The notes: generated by a model from the letters alone, not told the origin. A DNA stretch of 64,000 nt from Lactobacillus xylocopicola (GCF_033096005.1 NZ_AP026803.1:186001-250000); one strand, 5' to 3'. Positions 50,541-60,234 are shown, counted from the stretch's first letter. Numbers and translations: made by a program.

Positions 50541-52343
50541 ATGACACAAGATAGTCAGGCTGTTGGGCAAACGACAGTCAAACAAAAAAGTTCAATTAAA
50601 ACTAAGATTCAACGTTTTGGTACTGCTCTCTCCGGGATGATTATGCCTAATATTGCGGCAATCATTGCCTGGGGACTGGTAACAGCACTGTTTTTGGTGC
50701 CGGGAGGTTGGTTACCTAATGCGCAAATTGCTAAATTAATTAATCCCATGCTCCATTATTTGCTACCTCTACTGATAGGTTATGTCGGTGGTCGCATGGT
50801 ATATGAGGAGCGTGGTGCCGTTGTCGGTGCTATTGCAACGACAGGTGTAATTGTCGGAGCCGATGTACCTATGTTTCTCGGTGCCATGATTATGGGACCT
50901 TTTGGGGGCTGGTGCATGAAGCAATTTGACCGGCTATTTTCAGACAAGATAAGAACTGGCTTTGAAATGATTTACCAAAATTTCTCTGCAGGGATTATCG
51001 GAATGGTCCTGGCTATTATTGGGCAGTTTATTGTTAACCCCTTGGTGGTTGGTGGTAGCAACATTGCCGCTCAAGGTGTTTCTTGGATTATCTCGGCCCA
51101 CTTACTGCCACTAGCTAATATTTTTATTGAGCCAGCCAAAGTCTTGTTCCTTAACAATGCGGTTGGTAATGGTATTTTGGTCCCATTAGGTATTCAGCAA
51201 GTAGGACAGGCGGGTAAGTCAATCCTCTTCTTGCTGGAATCCAATCCTGGTCCGGGGTTAGGAATTTTACTTGCTTTTTGTCTGTACGGCAAGGGCAGTT
51301 CTAAATCGTCGGCACCAGGTGCAGTTATTATTCAGTTCTTAGGTGGTATCCATGAAATATACTTCCCGTATATTTTAATGAAACCACTCTTGATTGTTCC
51401 TGCTATTTTGGCAGGTATATCGGGAACATTTACTTTTCAGTTACTAGGTGCTGGGTTAAAAGCAGCTGCCTCACCTGGGTCAATTATTTCAATTCTATTG
51501 ATGACTCCTAAGGGCAGTTATATTGCCAACTTGGCAGGTATTTTAGTAGCTACAATTGTTTCCTTTATTCTCTCAGCAATTATTCTCAAGCGAGACAAGT
51601 CGCTTGGCGGTGATCTTGAAACTAAACAGGCAGAAATGCAGCAAATGAAGGCTGAGTCCAAGGGCCTTACAAATAATAACAACGGGTTATCGGCTTCAAC
51701 CGATATTAAAAAGATTATCTTTGCTTGTGATGCTGGTATGGGATCATCGGCAATGGGTGCATCATTATTACGTGATAAGTTAAAGAAAGCTGGCATAACA
51801 ACTGTTCCAGTAACCAATGTTGCTGTACGCGACTTAAAACCAGAACCCAATTTATTAGTAGTTACGCAAAAGGAACTAACAGATCGGGCAACCGAAAAAA
51901 CTCCCGCTGCAATTCATGTTTCTGTTGGTAATTTCATGAACAGTTCACGCTATGATGAAATTGTACAGATGCTAAAACAGAATGTTAATAAAGCTAACTC
52001 TGATAGTGTTTCTGAAGAACCAGCTGAAAATATTTCAGGTTTATTCAGCCAGATTGATTTCGCAAGAGTTAAAAAAATCAGCTTTGTAAGTGGAGACGAA
52101 AACGTTGGCTCAACCACAATGGCAGTAAGTTCATTCAACGATGAACTTAAACTGGCGCAAAAGAACCTGACTGCTAACCAGACATCTTTAGCAAATGTTC
52201 AGGATAGTCCAGATCAGTTGCTAATCACAACAACTGCAATGGTAGAGCAACTAAAAAGGCATGTTTCACAAGCACAAATAGTTGCTGTTGATGACCTGCT
52301 AAAGGACAAAAATTTAAAAAATCTGATTTTCCATTTAGAGTAG
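50541..52343 (+). CDS. mtlA: Mannitol-specific PTS EIICB with extra degenerate EIIB-like domain
   Basis: 600 residues, AGGAGG before the ATG. EIIC membrane domain to ~350 (with GGIHEIYFPYILM, the mannitol GIHE motif), then an EIIB domain with phospho-Cys in IIFACDAGMGSSAMGAS (Cys396). Gram-positive MtlA normally ends near residue 480. Here a further ~90 residues align to the EIIB: KKISFVSGDENVGSTTMAVSSF, with Ser517 where the Cys would be. So it is IIC-IIB plus an inactive IIB copy. Imports and phosphorylates mannitol. Confidence 0.92.
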   Translation: MTQDSQAVGQTTVKQKSSIKTKIQRFGTALSGMIMPNIAAIIAWGLVTALFLVPGGWLPNAQIAKLINPMLHYLLPLLIGYVGGRMVYEERGAVVGAIATTGVIVGADVPMFLGAMIMGPFGGWCMKQFDRLFSDKIRTGFEMIYQNFSAGIIGMVLAIIGQFIVNPLVVGGSNIAAQGVSWIISAHLLPLANIFIEPAKVLFLNNAVGNGILVPLGIQQVGQAGKSILFLLESNPGPGLGILLAFCLYGKGSSKSSAPGAVIIQFLGGIHEIYFPYILMKPLLIVPAILAGISGTFTFQLLGAGLKAAASPGSIISILLMTPKGSYIANLAGILVATIVSFILSAIILKRDKSLGGDLETKQAEMQQMKAESKGLTNNNNGLSASTDIKKIIFACDAGMGSSAMGASLLRDKLKKAGITTVPVTNVAVRDLKPEPNLLVVTQKELTDRATEKTPAAIHVSVGNFMNSSRYDEIVQMLKQNVNKANSDSVSEEPAENISGLFSQIDFARVKKISFVSGDENVGSTTMAVSSFNDELKLAQKNLTANQTSLANVQDSPDQLLITTTAMVEQLKRHVSQAQIVAVDDLLKDKNLKNLIFHLE

Positions 52344-52357
52344 TTAGGATTTAGAAA

Positions 52358-52801
52358 ATGAAACTTGATAAAAAGATGATTAAGCTGAATCAGCACTTCG
52401 ACACAAAAGAAGACGCAATTCGAGCTGCCGGTCAATTATTGGTTGATAACGGATGTGTTGAACCTGGTTATGTTAATTCAATGCTCGAACGCAATAAGGA
52501 ACTTTCAACATATATTGGTAACTTTATTGCCATTCCACACGGTATCGATGAGGGTAAAAAGTATATTGAAAAAACCGGCATTTCCGTTATTCAAGTTCCT
52601 GAAGGAATCGAGTTTGGGGAAAACCATGATGATCATAAAGTGGTAACGGTGGTTTTCGGTATTGCTGGTGTAAATAACGAACATTTGAATGTTTTGTCAC
52701 AAATTGCACTGTTTTGTAGAAAAGTTGAAAACGTTGCCAAATTAGCAGATGCACAGTCAGAACAAGAAGTAATTGATCTTTTAAAAGAGGTAGAAGAATA
52801 G
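52358..52801 (+). CDS. mtlF: Mannitol-specific PTS EIIA
   Basis: 147 residues. Active-site His61 in NFIAIPHG, with the family N-terminus [20 protein letters not shown] and C-terminal helix [15 protein letters not shown]. Passes phosphate from HPr to Cys396 of MtlA. Starts 14 nt after mtlA; its TAG overlaps the GTG of mtlD by one base. Confidence 0.94.
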   Translation: MKLDKKMIKLNQHFDTKEDAIRAAGQLLVDNGCVEPGYVNSMLERNKELSTYIGNFIAIPHGIDEGKKYIEKTGISVIQVPEGIEFGENHDDHKVVTVVFGIAGVNNEHLNVLSQIALFCRKVENVAKLADAQSEQEVIDLLKEVEE

Positions 52802-53949
52802 TGAAAGCAGTACATTTTGGAGCAGGTAATATTGGCCGCGGTTTTATTGGTGAAACATTAGCTGATAATGACTTTGCGATTGCCTTTGTCGACGTGAACG
52901 AAACAATTATTGATGAGCTGAACAGACGTCATGAGTACACAATTGAGTTAGCGGCCGATGGACAACAGAAAATTAACGTTAAAAACGTCCGAGGAATTAA
53001 TAATAGTAAAAACCCGGACCAAGTTATCGCTGCAATTGCCGAAACAGACATAGTGACAACAGCCATTGGGCCAAAGATTTTACAGTTTATTGCGCAATTA
53101 ATTGCCCAGGGAATTAATGCCCGAAAAGATAAAGGTAATGAGCAAAAAATTGATATCATTGCTTGTGAAAATATGATTGGTGGTTCTCAGTTATTAAAGC
53201 AAGAAGTATACAAGCACTTGGAAGATAGTGATAAAACGTTTGCTGATAAATATATCGGTTTTCCCAATGCGGCCGTTGATCGAATAGTCCCCTTGCAAGA
53301 ACATGACGATCCACTAATGGTTTCGGTTGAACCCTTTAAAGAATGGATTGTTGATAAGTCGCAAATGGCAAATCCTTCTTTAAAATTGACGGGAGTTGAC
53401 TATGCCACAGACTTGGAGCCATATATTGAGCGTAAATTATTTTCTGTTAACACAGGGCATGCTACTGTTGCTTATACAGGTAAAACCCTTGGTTACAATA
53501 GTATCGGGGAGGCTATTAAAGATGATCGAGTACTGAGCCAGTTAAAGGGTGTCTTAAAAGAAACAGGTGACCTACTGATTGCAAAGTGGAATTTTGATCG
53601 GACGAAGCATAAAAAGTACCAAGAAAAAATCATTAAGCGCTTTGAAAATCCATATATTTCTGATACGATTGCCCGAGTTGGCCGCACGCCGATTCGTAAG
53701 TTGGGCTATGATGAGCGTTTCATTAGACCGATTCGTGAAGCAAAGGACAGAGGACTAGATTATAGTAATTTGCTGGCAACGGCAGCTAAAATTTACCAGT
53801 TCGATGTCTCTAACGATGATGAAAGTGTAAAATTGCAACAAATGATTCAAGACAAGTTTGCAGAAGTAGTAGTTGCAACAACTGGCTTGAAGGACCAAGA
53901 CTTGGTCAATGCACTTGCTGGTGCCATATCAGAAGAGTTTAAAAAATAA
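52801..53949 (+). CDS. mtlD: Mannitol-1-phosphate 5-dehydrogenase
   Basis: 382 residues, GTG start overlapping the mtlF stop. NAD motif [14 protein letters not shown] (residues 4-17), [20 protein letters not shown] and [14 protein letters not shown] are MtlD hallmarks. Oxidises mannitol-1-phosphate to fructose-6-phosphate. Last gene of the metabolic part of the operon. Confidence 0.96.
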   Translation: MKAVHFGAGNIGRGFIGETLADNDFAIAFVDVNETIIDELNRRHEYTIELAADGQQKINVKNVRGINNSKNPDQVIAAIAETDIVTTAIGPKILQFIAQLIAQGINARKDKGNEQKIDIIACENMIGGSQLLKQEVYKHLEDSDKTFADKYIGFPNAAVDRIVPLQEHDDPLMVSVEPFKEWIVDKSQMANPSLKLTGVDYATDLEPYIERKLFSVNTGHATVAYTGKTLGYNSIGEAIKDDRVLSQLKGVLKETGDLLIAKWNFDRTKHKKYQEKIIKRFENPYISDTIARVGRTPIRKLGYDERFIRPIREAKDRGLDYSNLLATAAKIYQFDVSNDDESVKLQQMIQDKFAEVVVATTGLKDQDLVNALAGAISEEFKK

Positions 53950-53967
53950 AATTTGTTTAACAGAAAG

Positions 53968-54009
53968 AACAGTCATTTGAGATAGTTAAGTTGAAGAATG
54001 ACTGTTTTT
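53968..54009 (+). terminator. Terminator or partial terminator between mtlD and mtlR
   Basis: AACAGTCATT (53968-53977) with AATGACTGTT (53997-54006), then TTT; separates mtlR from mtlAFD. Confidence 0.7.
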
Positions 54010-54058
54010 GCTGATGCCAACTGATTACTTGATGATAATACCAGCAGGGGTGGTGAAA

Positions 54059-56110
54059 ATGGTTGTATTTACTGAACGACAAAGAAAAATTTTACTAAAG
54101 TTGATTGAAAATAAGAAAGGACTTTCTCTAGCTGATTTAGAACAACAGTTGGCTGTCAGTCAGCGTACTTTGTATCGTGAATTTGCTGATTTAAGGTTAT
54201 ATCTAGAGCAACAGGGCGTAATTTTAATTAATCGAAAAGGTCTTTACCAAATTGAGGGTAGTCAAGGCGCATTAACACAAGTTAAAAAAAGTTTGATTAA
54301 TCAAAAGAAAATGTATTATTTTTCTACTGCATCAAGACAAGATGCAATTGTTGCGATGCTGTTATTAAGCTGTACGGAAATGAAAATCAATGATTTGGCT
54401 TTGAATTTAGAGGTTAGCCAAGTCACAGTTCAACGAGATCTAGACGATGTTGCCGAGTCTCTAGAGGCCTATGGCTTGCATTTGCTGCGAAAAAAAGGGA
54501 TTGGGATTATTGTTAGTGGACCTGAAAATATTCGGCGGTATCTTTTCTGCCGCGTAGTGTTAAATGAAATAAATGAATATCAATTTTTATTGAGTCTACA
54601 AAATAAAAAGAAAGCCATGAGTAATTTCTTGGCCCTGCTGATTCCCACTGATTTGCTAGTCAAGAGCTACGAAGCCCTGACTGTTAATGTATTACCTGAA
54701 ATAAAAGGAATATACGACCAAAGAACCATATCACTCGTTTTAATGTTTGCTCTAACAATCTACCGGTTTTCCCAAGGCTGCAATTTGAGCAAGATAACTA
54801 ATGAAAGTGTTGATATTAAGTATTTGGGGCTGACGTACAAATACTTGGCAAATTTGAACTATCAGAATATTGGGGAAAAATTGCCCAAAGAGGAAGTGAA
54901 ATTTTTAGCGGTTCAGTTACAGAACAGCGACCATCAGGTTATCCCAAAGAACTTTGATGACATTGATCTATCAACTTCTATTCAGATAAAAGAATTTATC
55001 TCTTTAGTATCTACGGCATATGGCTGGGACTTTACCCGTAATCCGACTTTTTTTGAAAAATCAGCTTATCATATAGAGAGCTTGTTAAAAAAGAACCAAT
55101 TACTATTACCTGAAGCAAATTTAGCTTCAATCAAAATTTTAGAGCAAAAGTATCAAAAACTAGCAAATATTATTGCTGAAAAGTGGCAAGAAGTATTCAC
55201 ACAAAAATATCTTAGCGAATATGAGAAGCAGTTGTTGTTGCTGTACTTTGCCAATGAGTGCGAAAACCATAAATATTATCATGGGTTGAGTGCATTGGTG
55301 ATTTGTGAAAATGGATTTTCAACCTCGCAAATTTTAAAAAGTCGTTTGCAACAAGAAGTGCCGGAAATTAGTCAGATTGATACAACTAAAATTGCCAAAT
55401 TAAAGCAACTTGATTTGGCTAATTACGATTTAGTTTTGACAACGGTCGATTTACCGGGCTTCCCGCGTGACTATCAAGTTGTGAGTCCGCTGCTTTTAAA
55501 TAATGAAGTCAAAAAAATCAAAAAATATCTGAAGACTTACCAATTTAAATACGCTAATTTGAAAAAAAAGAAACCCAAACAACCAGCATTGCCGCGCTTG
55601 CTAGCACATAAAAAAGAAGTTGACCTATATGCTCGGATAGCTGCGCAAATAGTCGTTTTTAAATTTGAAAACACAAGTGGACAGTTACTAAAGCACATAA
55701 TTAATGGTATTGTTAAGCAACTTCCGGAAGAAGTGATTGCTGATGCTGAATCAGTTGCTCAAAAACTGCTCTATCGAATTAACTTATCACCAGTAGGTTT
55801 GCCTCATACCCATTTAGCGTTAGTGCATACTAGCAGTGCAAGTGTCCATCAAGCAGATGTTACAGTTTGTGAGTTGCAAATTCCAGTTAAAATGCTTGCA
55901 ATGGATCGTAAAGAAATAGAAGTGAAAAGATTTTTGATTATGCTCGCTCCTGAAAAAGATGCATCTAGTGAAACTCAGGCATTAGGAATGATTAGCAGTA
56001 TGCTAGTAATGAATAATGAAAGTATGGCTATGTTTGAAAATGGAACTACGAAGCAATTACAGGAGTTCTTAGCAGATAAATTCTTGGCAGTTTTGGAACA
56101 TCAGGCATAA
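54059..56110 (+). CDS. mtlR: PRD-containing transcriptional activator MtlR
   Basis: 683 residues from the ATG at 54059; the frame back to 54008 overlaps the terminator. HTH regions LSLADLEQQLAVSQRTLYREFADL (~18-42) and a second near 115-145, two PRDs, an EIIB-like domain with Cys in LVICENGFSTSQILKSR (~415) and a C-terminal EIIA-like domain with His in VGLPHTHLAL (~580). Phosphorylation by HPr and the mannitol EII controls such activators. Natural target is the inverted repeat at 50435. Confidence 0.92.
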   Translation: MVVFTERQRKILLKLIENKKGLSLADLEQQLAVSQRTLYREFADLRLYLEQQGVILINRKGLYQIEGSQGALTQVKKSLINQKKMYYFSTASRQDAIVAMLLLSCTEMKINDLALNLEVSQVTVQRDLDDVAESLEAYGLHLLRKKGIGIIVSGPENIRRYLFCRVVLNEINEYQFLLSLQNKKKAMSNFLALLIPTDLLVKSYEALTVNVLPEIKGIYDQRTISLVLMFALTIYRFSQGCNLSKITNESVDIKYLGLTYKYLANLNYQNIGEKLPKEEVKFLAVQLQNSDHQVIPKNFDDIDLSTSIQIKEFISLVSTAYGWDFTRNPTFFEKSAYHIESLLKKNQLLLPEANLASIKILEQKYQKLANIIAEKWQEVFTQKYLSEYEKQLLLLYFANECENHKYYHGLSALVICENGFSTSQILKSRLQQEVPEISQIDTTKIAKLKQLDLANYDLVLTTVDLPGFPRDYQVVSPLLLNNEVKKIKKYLKTYQFKYANLKKKKPKQPALPRLLAHKKEVDLYARIAAQIVVFKFENTSGQLLKHIINGIVKQLPEEVIADAESVAQKLLYRINLSPVGLPHTHLALVHTSSASVHQADVTVCELQIPVKMLAMDRKEIEVKRFLIMLAPEKDASSETQALGMISSMLVMNNESMAMFENGTTKQLQEFLADKFLAVLEHQA

Positions 56111-56146
56111 AAAATAATCTGAAGCAATCGCTTCAGATTATTTTTT
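56111..56146. terminator. Bidirectional terminator between mtlR and the ABC importer
   Basis: AAATAATCTGAAGC/GCTTCAGATTATTT 14-bp stem with 4-nt loop, A-rich on one side and T6 on the other; serves both converging units. Confidence 0.88.
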
Positions 56147-56157
56147 GAGCTATTGTT

Positions 56158-56961
56158 CTAGCCTAAAAGCAGGGCATCATCCTTTAGACCATTACCAACT
56201 TGCTTTTGGAAGAGTTCCATTAGTTTTGAGACGGTCAGGTTTTGTTTTTCCGCACCTGCGAGGTCGATTGCTACACGGCCTTGGTGCAACATAATCAACC
56301 GGTTGCCATAGCGAATGGCATCTTCCATGTTGTGGGTAACCATGAAGGCGGTCAATTTTTGCTCACTAATTAGCTTTTCGGTCAGCTGCATAACGGTAAT
56401 GGAAGTTTGGGGGTCAAGTGCTGCGGTATGCTCATCGAGTAAAATCAGGTCGGGCCGCTGGAGTGTGGCCATGAGTAGAGTAATGGCCTGTCGTTGCCCG
56501 CCTGAAAGCAAGCCGATTTCGGTCTCTAAGCGGTTTTCCAAATTTAGGTCGAGCTGGGCCAGCTGCTCTTTGAAGTACTTGCGGTCTTGACGTTTGACGC
56601 CGGCACGAAAGCCGCGGTGTTGCCCGCGTTTCATGGCTAGTGCCAAATTCTCTTCGACGGTTAACCTGACGGCTGTTCCCATCTTGGGATCTTGAAAGAC
56701 TCGGCTGATGTTCTTGGCCCGTTTGGTCACTGGTAGTTTGCTGATATCTTGGTCCTTCAAGATAATCTGTCCTGCTTGGATTGGCAGAGTGCCCGCAATA
56801 CTGTTTAAGAGGGTTGATTTACCAGCTCCGTTACTACCAATAATGGTAACGAAGTCACCAGCTGCGAGCTCAAGTTCAACGCCGCGTAGTACCCGATTTT
56901 CGTTAACTGTGCCACGCTCAAAGGTTTGATGCAAATTTTTAATCTTTAGTACTTGAGACAT
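56158..56961 (-). CDS. Aromatic amino acid ABC importer ATPase (TrpZ/TrpY-type)
   Basis: 267 residues from the ATG at 56961 (GGAGGAAGC upstream). Walker A GSNGAGKST, signature LSGGQRQA, Walker B LILLDEHTAALD (His after the Glu, as in this subfamily), H-loop VTHN. Third gene of an SBP-permease-ATPase operon of the TrpXYZ kind. Start overlaps the permease end by 23 nt. Confidence 0.9.
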   Translation of the reverse strand: MSQVLKIKNLHQTFERGTVNENRVLRGVELELAAGDFVTIIGSNGAGKSTLLNSIAGTLPIQAGQIILKDQDISKLPVTKRAKNISRVFQDPKMGTAVRLTVEENLALAMKRGQHRGFRAGVKRQDRKYFKEQLAQLDLNLENRLETEIGLLSGGQRQAITLLMATLQRPDLILLDEHTAALDPQTSITVMQLTEKLISEQKLTAFMVTHNMEDAIRYGNRLIMLHQGRVAIDLAGAEKQNLTVSKLMELFQKQVGNGLKDDALLLG

Positions 56962-57856
56962 TTTTGCTTCCTCCTTTAAGGTTACGTGGTAAATGAAAAT
57001 TCGGCAATGCCAGGCAAACAACTAATACTAAAGCAGAAGCCAGTTTGGCATCTGAAGGTTCAACGTTCATTTGGAAAACTAGCGCCAGGATTAAGCGGTA
57101 GATGATAGCACCTAGTGCTAGGGAAAGCATCCGTGCTCCAATTGACAGGTTACGCAGCAGTACTTCGGCGATAATAATTGATGCCAGGCCAATAACGATC
57201 GTACCAACACCCGAATTTAAGTCGGCAAAGCCATTGTTTTGGGCCAATAATGCGCCAGACAGGGCAATACAGCCGTTAGAAATCATATAGCCGAGAATCT
57301 TCATACCTTGGGTCTTAATTCCGTTGGCGGCACTCATTTCCGGATTGTCGCCCGTTGCTCGCATGGCTAGACCAATTTCAGTCCGAAAAAAGATAACTAG
57401 TAAGCCAACTACAAGCAGGGCAATCAACGCCCCCATGACAATTACCGCATTGTTGCGCGATAAGCCCCAGTTTTGAGCAATTGTAAAAATAGTATTCTTG
57501 CCCAGCAGTGAAACGTTGGCAGCATTTTGCATTACCCGCGAGGTAATGGAGTAGAGACCAGTCATTGTGATGATTCCGGCAAGTAACGAGGGAATTTGCA
57601 GTTTGGTATTGAGCAAGCCAGTAACTAATCCAGCAACAAGTCCGCCCCCAAAAGCGGCAATGGTTGCCAAAATGGGGTTGATGCCCTTAATTAGACACAT
57701 CGTGGCTATAGCTCCGCCTAAGGGAAAACTACCTTCAGCGGTCATATCAGCTAAATCGAGGATTCGAAAAGTCAGATAAACGCCTATGGCCATCAATGAC
57801 CAGAGCAATCCTTGTGAGGATGCTGAAAGAAATAAGTCCCAAAAAGTATTTAACAT
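56939..57856 (-). CDS. ABC importer permease (BPD_transp_2 / LivH-like, TrpY-type)
   Basis: 305 residues, about 8-9 helices, with MRATGDNPEMSAANGIKTQGMKILGYMISNG as the EAA-like coupling segment typical of BPD_transp_2 permeases. Lies 28 nt after the lipoprotein gene. Pairs with the ATPase downstream and, probably, with both substrate-binding lipoproteins. Confidence 0.9.
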   Translation of the reverse strand: MLNTFWDLFLSASSQGLLWSLMAIGVYLTFRILDLADMTAEGSFPLGGAIATMCLIKGINPILATIAAFGGGLVAGLVTGLLNTKLQIPSLLAGIITMTGLYSITSRVMQNAANVSLLGKNTIFTIAQNWGLSRNNAVIVMGALIALLVVGLLVIFFRTEIGLAMRATGDNPEMSAANGIKTQGMKILGYMISNGCIALSGALLAQNNGFADLNSGVGTIVIGLASIIIAEVLLRNLSIGARMLSLALGAIIYRLILALVFQMNVEPSDAKLASALVLVVCLALPNFHLPRNLKGGSKNVSSTKD

Positions 57857-57884
57857 AATTTTGTGTTTACGACCTTTCTAAAAG

Positions 57885-58853
57885 TTATTTAGGTGCCTTA
57901 ATTGATTTAGGATCAATCCCTAAAGCTTTAGCCATCTCTTTATTAACAACCAACTTTAAATTTTCGGCCTTTTCAACGGGCATGTCCTGTGGCTTGGCCT
58001 TACCATCTAAGATTTTGGCAGCCATCTTACCTGTTTGTTTACCGAGCAGTTCGTAATCGATTCCGATAGTGGCTAAGCCCCCGGTCTTAACCTGGTCAAC
58101 AGAGCCTGCAACAAGGGGAACTTTCTTTTCTTTAACTACTTTGCCGATGATCGCGGCGGCTGAGGCAAAAGTGTTGTCAGTTGGCACGTAAATTCCTTGC
58201 ACTTTACCAGCCAAGGCTTCGGTTACTTGCTGCACATCGTTAGTTGTGTTAGCAGTCTTAACAACTATCTTAACACCAGCCTTCTTGAGGGCAGCAATGG
58301 CCATGTCAGCCTGAATCTTTGAATTGGCCTCACCGGCATTATACATTACCCCGATGGTCTTGGCCTTAGGTACAATTGACAAGAGTAAGTTGATTTGCTT
58401 GTCAATTGACACCATGTCGGTCGTACCCGTAACATTTCTGCCTGGTTTAGCGTCCGACTTGACTAACTTAGCCGCCTTGAGATCAGTCACCGCTGTGACT
58501 ACAAGCGGAATGTCTTGGGTGGTGTTAGCCAGACTTTGGGCGGCCGGAGTGGCAATTCCCAGAATTAAATCTGACTTCTCGTTGACCAGTTTTTCACTCA
58601 TACTCTTCAGATTATCTTGGCTATTTTGCGCATTTTGGTAATCTAGCTTAAGGTTTTTGCCTTCAGTGTAGCCCCCCTCTTTCAGCCCCTCTTTAAAGCC
58701 CTTATATGCCTTGTCTAGGGATGGGTGTTGCACGACTTGTAAGATGCCGACGTGCTTAACGGCTGATTTAGAGCCGCCTTGCTTGCTGCTACAACCGCCA
58801 AGCAATAGTAATCCTGTCATTGTGATTCCAGTGACCAATTTTCTAATATGCAT
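57885..58853 (-). CDS. trpX: ABC substrate-binding lipoprotein, TrpX family, copy 1
   Basis: 322 residues; GGAGG 7 nt before the ATG. Lipobox LLLLGGCSS (Cys ~21), then the ABC_sub_bind fold (VGILQVVQHPSLDKAYKGF; PLVVTAVTDLKAAK; TIGVMYNAGEANS; GIYVPTDNTFASA; IGIDYELLGKQTGKMA). LAB TrpX proteins import tryptophan or tyrosine. Preceded by an attenuator with a Phe/Tyr-rich leader peptide, which points to Phe or aromatic amino acids generally. Operon with permease and ATPase. Confidence 0.9.
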   Translation of the reverse strand: MHIRKLVTGITMTGLLLLGGCSSKQGGSKSAVKHVGILQVVQHPSLDKAYKGFKEGLKEGGYTEGKNLKLDYQNAQNSQDNLKSMSEKLVNEKSDLILGIATPAAQSLANTTQDIPLVVTAVTDLKAAKLVKSDAKPGRNVTGTTDMVSIDKQINLLLSIVPKAKTIGVMYNAGEANSKIQADMAIAALKKAGVKIVVKTANTTNDVQQVTEALAGKVQGIYVPTDNTFASAAAIIGKVVKEKKVPLVAGSVDQVKTGGLATIGIDYELLGKQTGKMAAKILDGKAKPQDMPVEKAENLKLVVNKEMAKALGIDPKSIKAPK

Positions 58854-58882
58854 TTTTCTTCCTCCATTATCCAGAAACAGCT

Positions 58883-58919
58883 AAAAATAAAAGTACCCAC
58901 TTACTTCATAAGTGGGTAC
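58883..58919 (-). terminator. Attenuator terminator A (before trpX copy 1)
   Basis: Minus-strand hairpin GTACCCACTTA/TAAGTGGGTAC (58893-58903, 58909-58919) followed by TTTTATTTTTA, ending about 18 nt before the ribosome site. An upstream CTAAGTGG (58959-58966) can pair with its 5' arm instead. Confidence 0.88.
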
Positions 58920-58950
58920 TACAGAATTATCTCGAATTAAGAAATCGTTT

Positions 58951-58986
58951 GCGGTTAACCACTTAGAAAGCTATGGGGCTAACCGC
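58951..58986 (-). promoter_or_regulatory. Conserved pre-terminator hairpin A
   Basis: Minus-strand GCGGTTAGCC...GGTTAACCGC stem with loop containing ATAGCTTTCTAAGTGG. The loop/right-arm word CTAAGTGG is complementary to the terminator's 5' arm (TAAGTGG:CCACTTA), so hairpin and antiterminator exclude each other. Same structure at 60300-60335. Confidence 0.75.
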
Positions 58987-59061
58987 ATTTAAAGGGCATT
59001 AGCCATCATAGATAAATTCAAACTTGCGTTTCGTTTGAATTCACCTAGATGAACCCAAACG

Positions 59062-59121
59062 CTATCTAAAATAGCTAAAGTAAAAACGGTTATTCAGTTG
59101 TAAGTTTTGTTTTAAATTCAT
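59062..59121 (-). CDS. Leader peptide A (Phe/Tyr-rich), attenuator of trpX copy 1
   Basis: 19 codons on the minus strand from ATG 59121 to TAG 59062, with GGAGG 9 nt upstream. The C-terminal half reads NNRFYFSYFR: three Phe and two Tyr in six codons just before the stop. The paired leader B is homologous (K-N-L-Q-L-N-N core kept) but has Tyr in place of Phe. The last codons lie within a stretch (TAGCTATTTTAGATA) that can pair with downstream TATCTATGATGGCTA, so ribosome stalling would change folding. Confidence 0.8.
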   Translation of the reverse strand: MNLKQNLQLNNRFYFSYFR

Positions 59122-59150
59122 CAGAATTTACCTCCAACCTCAATGAAAAA

Positions 59151-59179
59151 ATTATAAAATAATAAAAATTGAAAGTCAA
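59151..59179 (-). promoter_or_regulatory. Promoter A of the trpX copy 1 operon
   Basis: Minus strand TTGACT (59179-59174), 17-nt spacer, TATAAT (59156-59151), about 25 nt before the leader ribosome site. The leader transcript would be about 290 nt. Confidence 0.85.
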
Positions 59180-59248
59180 GGAAAAATTCACTAACTTACT
59201 CAATTGGATAAAGGAGATGCAAGTAAATTTACGAGCGAGTAAATTAGC

Positions 59249-60220
59249 TTATTGGGGCGCCTTGATTGATTTGGGGTTGATACCCAGAGCTTGGGCCATC
59301 TCCTTGTTGACCACTAACTTCATGTCACGGGCCTTTTCAACGGGTAGATCTTGCGGCTTGGCTTTACCAGCTAAAATCTTGGCCGCCATTTTACCGGTTT
59401 GCTTACCGAGGAGTTCGTAATCAATCCCAATTGAAGCTAGACCACCGGTTTTAACTTGGTCAATTGAGGCGGCAACGAGCGGGACCTTCTTTTCTTTGAC
59501 TACTTTACCGACAACTGAAGCGGCGGAGTCAAAGGTGTTGTCAGTCGGAACAAAGATTCCTTGAACCTTGCTGGCTAAAGTTTCAGTCACTTGTTGTACG
59601 TCATTAGTTGTGTTGGCAGTCTTGACAACCACCTTGACGCCGGCTTTCTTTAACACGGCAATAGCCATATCTGCTTGAATTTTAGAATTGGACTCACCAG
59701 CATTGTACATGATACCAATGGTCTTGGCCTTGGGCACAATCGATAAAAGCAGGTCAATTTGCTTTTTAATTGAAACCATGTCAGTTGTGCCAGTGACATT
59801 GGTTCCAGGTTTAGTATTCGACTTAACTAACTTGGCTGCTTTAAGGTCAGTTACGGCGGTAACCACGACGGGAATGTCTTGGGTTGCGTTGGCTACGCTC
59901 TGAGCCGCCGGTGTGGCAATGCCCAAGATCAAGTCGGACTTTGCATTAACCAACTTTTCACTCATGCTCTTTAGATTGTCCTGATTATTTTGCGCATTTT
60001 GGTAGTCAATTTTAAGGTTTTTGCCTTCGGTATAGCCACCTTCTTTTAAGCCTTCCTTAAAGCCCTTGTAGGCCTTATCTAGGGACGGGTGCTGGACCAC
60101 TTGTAAAACCCCGACGTGTTTGACCACTGTCTTGTCTGAGCCAGCCTCTTTGCTGGAACAGCCGCCTAAGAGCAAGAGCCCCGCCAAGGTAATTCCGGTA
60201 ACTAATTTTTTGATCTGCAT
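59249..60220 (-). CDS. ABC substrate-binding lipoprotein, TrpX family, copy 2 (orphan)
   Basis: 323 residues from the ATG at 60220 (7 nt after GGAGG; ATG 60226 is too close). Lipobox LLLLGGCSS and the same fold and motifs as copy 1, very similar over the full length, so a recent duplication. No permease or ATPase of its own before the copy 1 promoter; it probably docks on the shared importer. Its attenuator leader carries Tyr codons, suggesting Tyr as ligand or signal. Confidence 0.88.
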   Translation of the reverse strand: MQIKKLVTGITLAGLLLLGGCSSKEAGSDKTVVKHVGVLQVVQHPSLDKAYKGFKEGLKEGGYTEGKNLKIDYQNAQNNQDNLKSMSEKLVNAKSDLILGIATPAAQSVANATQDIPVVVTAVTDLKAAKLVKSNTKPGTNVTGTTDMVSIKKQIDLLLSIVPKAKTIGIMYNAGESNSKIQADMAIAVLKKAGVKVVVKTANTTNDVQQVTETLASKVQGIFVPTDNTFDSAASVVGKVVKEKKVPLVAASIDQVKTGGLASIGIDYELLGKQTGKMAAKILAGKAKPQDLPVEKARDMKLVVNKEMAQALGINPKSIKAPQ

Positions 60221-60234
60221 TTTCATGCCTCCAT

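Noticed and set aside
58862-59150. T-box riboswitch upstream of trpX
   Set aside because: The T-box core AGGGTGGNACCGCG is absent, and the conserved elements are instead a ribosome site, a short aromatic-rich ORF and a different hairpin set.
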